Of a stretch of 9,462 bases of DNA, positions 1 through 5,766 are shown in pieces (position 1 is the first letter of the stretch; every line of letters begins with the position of its first letter). A program made the translations under genes and the position numbers. The notes beneath the pieces were generated by a model that was given only the letters and a program-made list of their open reading frames with translations, was not told where the DNA came from and did no database searches. Origin of the DNA: Bacteroidales bacterium UBA4243 (lineage in GTDB: Bacteria; Bacteroidota; Bacteroidia; Bacteroidales; F082); NCBI GenBank assembly GCA_002396205.1, contig DGXB01000102.1, forward strand, positions 1 through 9,462. Direction: 5' to 3'.

Positions 1-49
1 CATCTGACTGTTAATCAGGGGGTCTCAGGTTCAAGTCCTGAAGGGGGCG
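1..49 (+). tRNA. tRNA-Asn (GTT), 3' part, cut by the window start
   Basis: The 3' two thirds of a tRNA are visible. The anticodon stem is 3-7 paired with 15-19, around the 7-base loop 8-14, with anticodon GTT at 10-12, which reads asparagine codons. A 5-base variable loop (20-24) follows. The T arm is 25-29 paired with 37-41, around the loop TTCAAGT. The 3' acceptor strand is 42-48 and the discriminator base is G49, as expected for tRNA-Asn. CCA is not encoded after it (the next bases are CAA), so the CCA end is presumably added by nucleotidyltransferase. The D arm and 5' acceptor strand lie outside the window. A terminator follows at 83-118. Confidence 0.93.
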
Positions 50-82
50 CAATTTTTATGTTTCATGTTATTAATTTTTTGG

Positions 83-118
83 CCTCGTAGATTCTCCCCG
101 TTTCTACGGGGTTTTTTT
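83..118 (+). terminator. Rho-independent terminator of tRNA-Asn
   Basis: CCCCGT (96-101) pairs with ACGGGG (106-111) around a 4-base loop, and seven T follow (112-118). The same 3' arm can instead pair with 83-91 (CCTCGTAGA with TCTACGGGG, 9 pairs with one G-U) around an 11-base loop. Both folds end at the same T run, so either would stop transcription coming out of the tRNA gene. Confidence 0.85.
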
Positions 119-136
119 ATGCCTTCGGCATAAAAA
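114..136. repeat. Perfect 10-bp inverted repeat between the two terminators
   Basis: TTTTTATGCC (114-123) and GGCATAAAAA (127-136) are perfect reverse complements around TTC. The left arm shares the T run of the plus-strand terminator, and the right arm shares the T run (A on the plus strand) of the minus-strand terminator. It therefore joins the two terminators into a converging pair. On its own it has no T run after the stem on either strand, so it is not a separate terminator. Confidence 0.55.
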
Positions 137-159
137 GCAGGGACTGGCGTCGCCTGCTT
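132..159 (-). terminator. Rho-independent terminator of the polysaccharide operon
   Basis: Read on the minus strand, AAGCAGG (159-153) pairs with CCTGCTT (141-135) around an 11-base loop, and the transcript runs into a T run (136-132). It starts 31 bases past the TGA at 193-191, which is the stop reached when the GT-C gene's frame is restored. That spacing is independent support for 191 as the true gene end. Confidence 0.75.
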
Positions 160-190
160 AGTATCCGTCGCCCCTCTGAGGCTGTGTGGT

Positions 191-1674
191 TCAGTCTTTG
201 CGGCGATAGAGGTAAACTTTGAATTGTTGCCCGATTTTTGGTTTGTTGAGATACATCCTATCGTGATTGAACTCACAATACAAATCGTAGTTTTCCAGAA
301 TGAAATAGGCATCACCCTTGTCGAAAAATCTTTCCCATGATACCATAATCCATTTTGGAGGATAGAAAGTTTTTTTGTTTCCTCTTCTTGTAGCCTTTTG
401 TTATTAAATGCAAAAGATGAGAAAAACACCCGATTGCATTGAATCAGTTTTTCATGTTGCATCAACCCTGCACCATTTCCATGGAGATTATAGTTAAATA
501 TTGAATCGCGATCTTCTATTGGGATATCCTCGATGCAATGATGGAAATCGTTATAAATGGTAGAGTATTTGTCGTTTTTCAAGACGAGGTCGTTGACAGC
601 AAGTGCCAATGGGATGGGAAGATAGAACAGTGCTGCAACCAATAGTGAAGCTGTTAAGGCGGTGCGGCTTTTCTTTTCATTGTTGATGGTCATAAGCAAA
701 ACCACTAATAGAGGAGTCAAAGCCATTAGGTAGTGGGTGAAACAGCGGCGAATGCCAAATGTGACCACAAACAGAGCGTATGAAACAAGCGTTGGGATAA
801 GAATCTCTTTATTGTTGCGCGAATTGATGGTTTGCTGGAGAACACAAAGGGACAGAAATAAAAAATAAGGAATGTAGATGTAAAGCTGACGTCGGCCCTT
901 AACTGCTAGATAATCGAAATTGGAGATAAAGGAAGCATAAACCATTTCGTCGACACCGAGCCAACCTGCCTTGATATAGAAATAGATGATGCAGGCACCG
1001 GCAATGATAGCAAAACCCGCCACAAAACTTGTCAAATGCCTGAAAAACTTCTTGAAATCTTTTCGTAAAAGATAAACTACAAACAAATATGCGACAAATC
1101 CGGCAAAAGGTACGGCATTATTGACTCGGATAAATGCAATTACACCAAAACAGATGCCGATGACAAACCAATCGATAGGTCTTGTTTCCTTGTTCAATTT
1201 AATGGATCTGAAATATACCAATAGAGGATAAGAAGCAAATGGGAGACACCATTCTTCTGTCATGTCGCCATCATCATAAAAACATAAAAGAAGGAGCAAG
1301 GCTATGCCCAAGCAAACCAAGCGTTCTTTTTCGTCGTGATAAAGAGCAATCATTTTGTCCCATATCACCAAAGTAATGGTTAACGATATGGCTTGCATTA
1401 GGAGAATGAAAAAGTCGCTTCCCAACCATAGCCCAAAGGCTTGAATAAAGTAAAGAATACAACCTTTATTGTCAAAATAGTCCAAATAAATCGTCTTGCC
1501 TTTTAAGATGGCAAGCCCCATTTGCTTAAAGATAGCTGGGTCGCCGCCTTCGTAAACGTAAAGGAAAGAGGTGGAGCGCGAGAATAGCGTCACGAAAACG
1601 AAGGAGACGAAAAACAGCAACAGAGGATAAAACTTGCTGTTGACAACATTGGCGATGCGGTTTTGCTCTTTCAT
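191..1674 (-). CDS. GT-C-type membrane glycosyltransferase, frame broken at 370-376
   Basis: Probable polyprenyl-phosphate-sugar-dependent glycosyltransferase of the GT-C / GT39-like kind, acting at the outer face of the inner membrane. About ten hydrophobic segments are visible, the first at residues 16-32, then many between about 73 and 360. The first outer loop carries the acidic motif EGGD (42-45), then LKGKTIYLDYFDNKG (57-71), which resembles the aspartate-containing loop and 'Gk..Y.D.fd.KG' pattern of Bacteroidota GT-C proteins. From about residue 433 the open frame turns into unlikely sequence that runs through the operon terminator into the tRNA gene, ending at 31. Adding one base to the seven-T run at 370-376 gives a continuous 494-residue protein with a C-terminal stretch including DKGDAYFILENYDLYCEF, ending in YLYRRKD at TGA 193-191. 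The ATG at 1674 lies 6 bases after the sugar transferase stop. The gene is clearly richer in A+T than its neighbours. Acceptor and donor cannot be told from sequence. Confidence 0.8.
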
Positions 1675-1680
1675 GATTGT

Positions 1681-2283
1681 CTATAGTATTGTTTTGAAAA
1701 TCAAATTGATGTCTCCAAAAAAACTCCAATGATCCAAATAATCAAGGTTGATTTTGACCTTGTCGGGCCAGATGACGGTGTCGTTGTAGGCTTTCGGGTC
1801 GGGCTGTTGGGCGAGCAGTTCCTCTTCGTTGCGGTATTTGATGCTGGCGGGGCCGGTGATGCCAGGGCGCAGTTGAAGGATGCGACGGTCGTCGCCTTCG
1901 AGCTGGTCGGCATAGCCAGGCACGTCGGGGCGCGGCCCGACGAGGCTCATCTGCCCAACCAAAACGTTGATTAATTCGGTGAGGCAGTCCACCTTGCTGT
2001 GGCGCAGCCAGTGGCCGATGCGAGTGATGCGCGGGTCGTTGGCAGTCGTCACCGTGTCGCCTTCCGATTGGTGAACCATTGTGCGGAACTTGCAGATCCT
2101 GAATGGTTTGCCGCCCTTCCCGATGCGCCATTGCATGAAAAAGACAGGCCCTTTCGAGTCGGTTTTGATGAGGATGGCGATGATGAGTAGCGGGATGCAG
2201 AGCACAACGAGCCCCGCGAGTGCCACGATGCGGTCGAAGCACCACTTGAAGAAGAACCCTATTTTGTGATCATTTTTCGCCAC
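1681..2283 (-). CDS. Undecaprenyl-phosphate sugar phosphotransferase (PglC/WcaJ catalytic-core type)
   Basis: Small monotopic phosphoglycosyl transferase (bacterial sugar transferase family), which transfers a sugar 1-phosphate from a UDP-sugar to undecaprenyl phosphate and so starts glycan assembly. With the GTG start at 2283 it is 200 residues, the usual size of the PglC-like core without extra membrane helices. One N-terminal hydrophobic segment lies at about 19-39, followed by RIGKGGKPFRICKFRTM (53-69), DPRITRIG (83-90), VGPRPDVPGY (115-124) and RPGITGPASIKYRNEEELL (139-157), all family landmarks. An oddity is that the catalytic Asp-Glu pair is Asp99-Cys100 (codons GAC TGC at 1989-1984), followed by Leu-Thr where Leu-Pro is usual. 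The reading frame is open up to 2358, but an ATG there would overlap the upstream gene by 89 bases. GTG gives a 14-base overlap, places the conserved lysine-rich start properly, and has GGAGG 9 bases before it. Confidence 0.93.
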   Translation of the reverse strand: MAKNDHKIGFFFKWCFDRIVALAGLVVLCIPLLIIAILIKTDSKGPVFFMQWRIGKGGKPFRICKFRTMVHQSEGDTVTTANDPRITRIGHWLRHSKVDCLTELINVLVGQMSLVGPRPDVPGYADQLEGDDRRILQLRPGITGPASIKYRNEEELLAQQPDPKAYNDTVIWPDKVKINLDYLDHWSFFGDINLIFKTIL

Positions 2284-3076
2284 GCTGCATGGCCTCCATG
2301 TTGAGAATTGCCTTAATACGCGGCAAAGGTATGGTTTTTCGGAATGGGTACAAAACATTTACCGCGATTTTCATCCACCACTTGTAATGCACCGACAGGT
2401 GGCAATATGATTTCCTGAAGTGGAATTTCTCTTCCAAAAACGTTTGGATGTTGGAGTGTTCGGTGATGCTGCGAGAGCCATCGGTGACGTAGCGAAGGCC
2501 TTTTTCCTGCAAGTAGTATTGATTCATGGTGTGGAAGAGTCCATAATATGGATAAGCAGTGTTCTTCCTTTTGTATTCGGGCAGGACGGCCACCAAACCG
2601 TACTCACAAGCGTCGTCCCAGAGCATCACCGTGAAAAATCCTATAAAGCGGTCGTCATCGAAATCAAAAATCCCCCAATAGTCGAACTCTTTTTTACTAC
2701 ATTCATCCATGTAAGTTTCAAAAATCTGTTGGGTCATGATGCGGTCTTTGACAGGATAGTCTTCAAAAGAGGCTTTAAGAATGGGGTATCCTAAGCTTTT
2801 GATGAAGTAGTTGTTTACTTTCCGAAACTCTAGCTTCTCCAATGATCTCCTGACTTTTTTCCTCGTGTTGCCTGATAGTTCGTCCAAACCTTCATATCGA
2901 TCTTTGATGAGGTTCCAGAAGGTGGTTTCCTCTTGACAGTCGAAGTCAAATGTGTTTCTCACCATCAGGCCGCCTTGTTTGAGTAAGGCTTTCCAATCGG
3001 CCTGTTGTAGTTGTGGCTCTTTGTGGGGCGCGCCATCGTAGCGCCAGGCCTTGCGATATAGATAGAAACCTTTCAT
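2270..3076 (-). CDS. GNAT/FemAB-like acyltransferase, putative
   Basis: A 268-residue cytoplasmic protein without a signal peptide or clear membrane helix. The C-terminal half looks like a GNAT-type acyltransferase fold as in FemAB/BioF2-like proteins. It has a strand pair around FDYWGIFDFDDDRFIGFFTV, then WDDACEYGLVAVLPEYKR (a beta strand, then the position where acyl-CoA-binding loops normally lie), an aromatic-rich helix (YPYYGLFHTMNQYYL), then GLRYVTDGSRSI and a final strand near FHFRKSYCHLSVHYK. The N-terminal part is charged (NTRKKVRRSLEKLEFRKV). In polysaccharide loci such proteins acylate sugars or attach amino acids; the substrate here is unknown. The ATG at 3076 overlaps the upstream TGA by one base (TGATG). 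A GTG at 3079 would add one residue with a four-base overlap. The 3' end overlaps the sugar transferase start. Fold assignment is from motif pattern only. Confidence 0.75.
   Translation of the reverse strand: MKGFYLYRKAWRYDGAPHKEPQLQQADWKALLKQGGLMVRNTFDFDCQEETTFWNLIKDRYEGLDELSGNTRKKVRRSLEKLEFRKVNNYFIKSLGYPILKASFEDYPVKDRIMTQQIFETYMDECSKKEFDYWGIFDFDDDRFIGFFTVMLWDDACEYGLVAVLPEYKRKNTAYPYYGLFHTMNQYYLQEKGLRYVTDGSRSITEHSNIQTFLEEKFHFRKSYCHLSVHYKWWMKIAVNVLYPFRKTIPLPRIKAILNMEAMQRGEK
2293..2297 (-). promoter_or_regulatory. Shine-Dalgarno-like GGAGG before the sugar transferase GTG
   Basis: GGAGG on the minus strand, 9 bases before GTG 2283, inside the end of the acyltransferase gene. Other starts in this cluster show no such site, as is usual in Bacteroidota, so it may be chance. 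It still favours the GTG over the far upstream ATG at 2358. Confidence 0.35.
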
Positions 3077-3834
3077 CACAGGCGTTTTTTGATGGCATTA
3101 AAAGCATAGCAGGAGAAAAAAAAGATCGCTTTAAAGAATGGAAGTTTTTCGTGACGACGATACACTTTCCATAGGTCGGCAGCGGCCTTCAGCTTGTTTG
3201 AACTTGCCGATCTCCTTCTGATTCTGTATGACACCAACGGTTTATCGATGGCGTAGGCCAAATGTCCTTGTTTCAAGATGTCGAGCCAAGTGGCGGTGTC
3301 TTCGCTGGTGCGAAAGCGAGGGACAACGATTTCGCCGACAATGGTTTTGTCGACCACGACTGTCGAGCAGCCGATGATGGTGTTGCGCAGATAGGTTTCA
3401 TAATCCAGACGGCCAATGGTGTTGATGGATTTGTTGAGGGTGTTCCCCTCTTCGTCAATCCAGTCGTAGGTCGAATAAGTGAATCCCACATGGTTTTCCA
3501 GCATGAACCTTACTTGTGTTTCAAGTTTCTCGGGGTGCCAAATGTCGTCGGCATCGAGGAAGGCCAGAAATCGGCCTTGGGCCATTTGGATGCACTGGTT
3601 GCGGGTGTCGGCAATGCCCGAGTGTTGCGGTTTGACGACAAAATGGATTCTTTCGTCGGTTTCCGTTCGTTTCGTGACAATCTTTACGGTTTCGTCGGTC
3701 GAGACGTCGTCGACGATGAGTAGCTCCCAATTGGAATAGGTCTGCCGTTGCACGGATGCGATGCTGTCGGCAACGTATTTCTCCATATTATAGCACGGCA
3801 TGATGACCGATACCAACGGCTGAGTTTCCATCAT
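3076..3834 (-). CDS. Family 2 glycosyltransferase (GT-A fold)
   Basis: A 252-residue inverting glycosyltransferase that adds a sugar from a nucleotide donor to a lipid-linked glycan at the cytoplasmic face. It opens with PLVSVIMPCYNMEKYVADSI (6-25), the typical GT2 N-terminus. It then shows the nucleotide-binding VDDVSTDET (41-49), HSGIADTRNQ (71-80) and the metal-binding DADD (94-97) in FLDADDIWHPEKLE. SED (177-179), before TATWLDIL, is the usual place of the catalytic base. The C-terminal end has a short hydrophobic stretch (FFKAIFFFSCYAF) and a basic tail, probably for membrane contact. It resembles TuaG/WcaA-like enzymes in size and order of motifs. ATGA at 3834-3831 overlaps the manC stop by four bases, so translation is probably coupled. 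Donor and linkage cannot be told; GDP-mannose from the neighbouring manC is a reasonable guess only. Confidence 0.93.
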   Translation of the reverse strand: MMETQPLVSVIMPCYNMEKYVADSIASVQRQTYSNWELLIVDDVSTDETVKIVTKRTETDERIHFVVKPQHSGIADTRNQCIQMAQGRFLAFLDADDIWHPEKLETQVRFMLENHVGFTYSTYDWIDEEGNTLNKSINTIGRLDYETYLRNTIIGCSTVVVDKTIVGEIVVPRFRTSEDTATWLDILKQGHLAYAIDKPLVSYRIRRRSASSNKLKAAADLWKVYRRHEKLPFFKAIFFFSCYAFNAIKKRL

Positions 3835-4883
3835 TTCAACCCTTCAATCCAAACCTTGATTTGCTGCTCGTCGTGGAGTTTGCACACCAGCAATGAATGG
3901 TCGCGATAGGCCACAAGATAGTCTTCCAAGCCTTCCACAACGGCTTCGGTGCCTTCCTCAATATTAATGATGGTGTTCTTGTTGTCGACAGATACCACCT
4001 TACCGCGCAAGGCGTTGCCAGCATCGTCTTTCTTGGCGTGGGTGAACAGCGAGCCCCAAGTGCCGATGTCGCTCCAGCCGAAGTCGGCGGGGATGGTGAA
4101 GGTGTTGGGCGACTTCTCCATCACGCCGTAGTCGATGCTGATGTTGGGACTTTCGATGAAATGGTCGTCGATGAAGCTTTGCTCGTCGGATGTGCCAAAC
4201 TGGTTTTTGCCTTTCTCAAACACGTTGACCATGTCGGGCAGATAGGTCTTGAAGGCCTGCATGATGCCGTCCAAGGTCCAGAGGAAGATGCCGCTGTTCC
4301 AGAGGTAGTTGCCCTCGCTGACAAATTTAACCGCTGTTTCGTAGTCGGGCTTTTCCTTGAAACGATCTACTTTTACGACCTCGGGCAGCGAGGCTTGTTT
4401 GGGCACTTCGATGTAGCCATACCCCGTTTCCGGTCGGCTCGGCTTGATGCCTATGGTCATCAAGGCTTGTGGGTTGTTGTCCAAAAAGTCAAATCCTAAT
4501 CGTATGATTCTCTGGAATTCAACTTCATTGGTCACCAAATGGTCGGCTGGGGTGACGACTATGTTCGCGTCTTGGCAGCGACTTTGGATGTGGTAGGCAG
4601 CGTAGGCGATGCAAGGTGCCGTGTTGCGTCGTGCCGGCTCGCAGAGCACTTGGTCGGGCTTGAGCATGGGCAGGTGCTCCAAAACCAGTTGCTTGTAGGC
4701 CTTGTTGGTCACCACGAGGAAGTTCTCGTCGGGGATGACGGGGCTGAAGCGTTCGTAGGTGCTGCGGATGAAGCTCTTTCCTGTGCCCAATATGTCGAGG
4801 AATTGCTTGGGGTAATTATCTTTGCTGAGGGGCCAAAAGCGGCTTCCGATGCCTCCGGCCATGATGATGCAGTAGTTGTTCAT
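3831..4883 (-). CDS. manC: Mannose-1-phosphate guanylyltransferase
   Basis: Makes GDP-mannose from mannose 1-phosphate and GTP in the cytoplasm, the donor for mannose and, after conversion, fucose or related sugars in surface glycans. The 350 residues match the short form of the family. There is no C-terminal phosphomannose isomerase cupin domain, so the isomerase must be encoded elsewhere. Visible motifs are the nucleotide-binding signature MAGGIGSRFWPLSKDNYPKQ (8-27), EPARRNTAP (82-90), TPADH (111-115, metal and nucleotide site), FKEKPD (175-180), WNSGIFLW (195-202), DYGVME (251-256) and DFGWSDIGTW (267-276). The C-terminal part has the beta-helix-like pattern with NTIINIEEGTEAVVEGLEDYLV. 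ATG at 4883, 30 bases after the lipoprotein stop; the 3' end overlaps the GT2 start by four bases. No phosphomannomutase or GDP-mannose dehydratase gene is in the window. Confidence 0.96.
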   Translation of the reverse strand: MNNYCIIMAGGIGSRFWPLSKDNYPKQFLDILGTGKSFIRSTYERFSPVIPDENFLVVTNKAYKQLVLEHLPMLKPDQVLCEPARRNTAPCIAYAAYHIQSRCQDANIVVTPADHLVTNEVEFQRIIRLGFDFLDNNPQALMTIGIKPSRPETGYGYIEVPKQASLPEVVKVDRFKEKPDYETAVKFVSEGNYLWNSGIFLWTLDGIMQAFKTYLPDMVNVFEKGKNQFGTSDEQSFIDDHFIESPNISIDYGVMEKSPNTFTIPADFGWSDIGTWGSLFTHAKKDDAGNALRGKVVSVDNKNTIINIEEGTEAVVEGLEDYLVAYRDHSLLVCKLHDEQQIKVWIEGLK

Positions 4884-4887
4884 GGGC

Positions 4888-4915
4888 TGTTGAACTGTTT
4901 GATGTTGAACGGTTT
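4888..4915. repeat. Short tandem repeat in the lipoprotein-manC gap
   Basis: TGTTGAACTGTTT (4888-4900) and TGTTGAACGGTTT (4903-4915) are 13-base copies 15 bases apart with one mismatch. They fill almost all of the 30-base gap and reach into the stop codon of the lipoprotein gene. No function is evident. Confidence 0.6.
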
Positions 4916-5648
4916 AATTGTTGAGGAGCGATTTGCCTTTTTCGCTCAGATAGGGTTGGAGGTCTTCTTTCGAGATCTTGCACAGGGGCATTCCGGCTAC
5001 ATAAGGCGCGATTTCGTAAGGTTCGTAGCAAAACACCACGCTGTCGGCCTCAATCCACGGCTCGTTGGTGGGCAGTTGCAGGTAGTCTTCGGGCGCCAGT
5101 TCTATCATGTCTTCTTCCATGTCGAAAAACTCGAAATGCTGCTTGCGGATGTTCTCGGTAATCATCGGGGCGAGTTGTTCGGGGTCGTCGAACATGTCGT
5201 ATCCAACGATGCTTCCGTCGATTTTGCTGAACGAGGTGCCATAATACCAAGGCATGGGATGGGCACCGCCGGTGTAGAGGAATCCTTCGGTGATGTAGGT
5301 CACGTAGCGGTCGGTTTGTTCGGCCAAAGTGTGGTTGTTTTCGTAGACTGACTTGGGTTCGCTGCCTTCTTCATCGAAGAAACGGTCCATATCGGTTTGG
5401 AGGAAATCCTCGTAGTCTTTCACCTCGGGCGCAAACATCCAGTGCATGATGCTTTGCTTTAGCGTCGCATTTTGGGTCTCCGGAAGGTCGACGTTGATGG
5501 TATAGTAGGAATAGCCTTCCTCGTACTCGTTTTCCAGATAAACGCTGTCGCTGAGTGTATAGAGTTGGGTCTCAACTTCGTTCTTGCTGTTGTTGCAGCT
5601 GGCCGCAACCAACAGGAGTAGCATGATGGGAATGAATGATTTTCTCAT
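4914..5648 (-). CDS. Lipoprotein with a DUF3298 (RsiV/PdaC-like) domain
   Basis: A 244-residue secreted lipoprotein. Residues 1-17 form a signal peptide (MRKS, then IPIMLLLLVAAS) followed by the lipid-anchored Cys18. An acidic mature part follows. The stretch from about 40 to 232 fits the DUF4163/DUF3298 arrangement of RsiV-type proteins: an N-terminal strand region (YSYYTINVDLPETQNATLKQ), then GFLYTGGAHPMPWYYGTSF (122-140) and the closing FCYEPYEIAPYVAGMPLCKI (206-225) before a DLQPYL end. In Bacillus, RsiV with this domain is an anti-sigma factor that binds lysozyme, and PdaC uses it beside a deacetylase domain. Here there is no cytoplasmic sigma-binding part or membrane helix, so an anti-sigma role is unlikely; binding of cell-wall material is possible. 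It is the first gene after the promoter at 5726-5755 and is co-oriented with the glycan genes. It may be an unrelated housekeeping lipoprotein. Confidence 0.85.
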   Translation of the reverse strand: MRKSFIPIMLLLLVAASCNNSKNEVETQLYTLSDSVYLENEYEEGYSYYTINVDLPETQNATLKQSIMHWMFAPEVKDYEDFLQTDMDRFFDEEGSEPKSVYENNHTLAEQTDRYVTYITEGFLYTGGAHPMPWYYGTSFSKIDGSIVGYDMFDDPEQLAPMITENIRKQHFEFFDMEEDMIELAPEDYLQLPTNEPWIEADSVVFCYEPYEIAPYVAGMPLCKISKEDLQPYLSEKGKSLLNN

Positions 5649-5725
5649 TGTATTTTTGATTTAAAATTCAAGATTCAAAGATTGGGTTGCTTTCATCAAG
5701 GAATTTGTGTTCGCCTAATGGTTTG

Positions 5726-5755
5726 CAAAAATAGTTCTTTTTCATGGAACGGCAA
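5726..5755 (-). promoter_or_regulatory. Bacteroidota-type promoter for the lipoprotein-manC-GT operon
   Basis: On the minus strand TTG (5755-5753), then exactly 19 bases, then TATTTTTG (5733-5726), an exact fit to the Bacteroidota primary sigma factor consensus (TTG, N19, TAnnTTTG). It lies just past the dehydrogenase stop (5767), in the only gap over 100 bases inside the cluster. The start of transcription would be a few bases past 5726, giving a leader of roughly 70 bases before ATG 5648. No riboswitch-like fold or terminator was seen in the 118-base gap, so read-through from upstream is also possible. Confidence 0.75.
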
Positions 5756-5766
5756 CCAAAGGCGGA

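Noticed and set aside
1..49. tRNA-Asn 3' end as an integration site for a mobile element
   Set aside because: No integrase, no second copy of the tRNA end, and the neighbouring genes form an ordinary operon ending at its own terminator.
31..190. Coding continuation of the GT-C gene to a stop at 31, inside the tRNA gene
   Set aside because: The tail crosses two terminators and a tRNA, is unlike a membrane or soluble domain, and is explained by a one-base shift at 370-376.
2284..2358. Longer N-terminus of the sugar transferase starting at ATG 2358
   Set aside because: It would overlap the acyltransferase gene by 89 bases and add residues that do not resemble the family; GTG 2283 fits length and motif spacing.
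1681..3076. A bacillosamine-type (PglC/D/E/F) protein glycosylation locus
   Set aside because: A PglC-like enzyme and a CapD-like dehydratase are present, but there is no aminotransferase, the acyltransferase is not the hexapeptide-repeat PglD type, and no oligosaccharyltransferase is recognisable.
3897..4499. Plus-strand open frame of 200 residues
   Set aside because: Antisense to the conserved middle of manC; a by-product of codon bias.
4539..5351. Plus-strand open frame of 270 residues
   Set aside because: It lies opposite manC and the lipoprotein, both well supported by motifs; no recognisable motif of its own.
5649..5766. Riboswitch or small RNA in the 118-base gap
   Set aside because: Only the promoter stands out; no strong conserved fold or terminator hairpin was seen.
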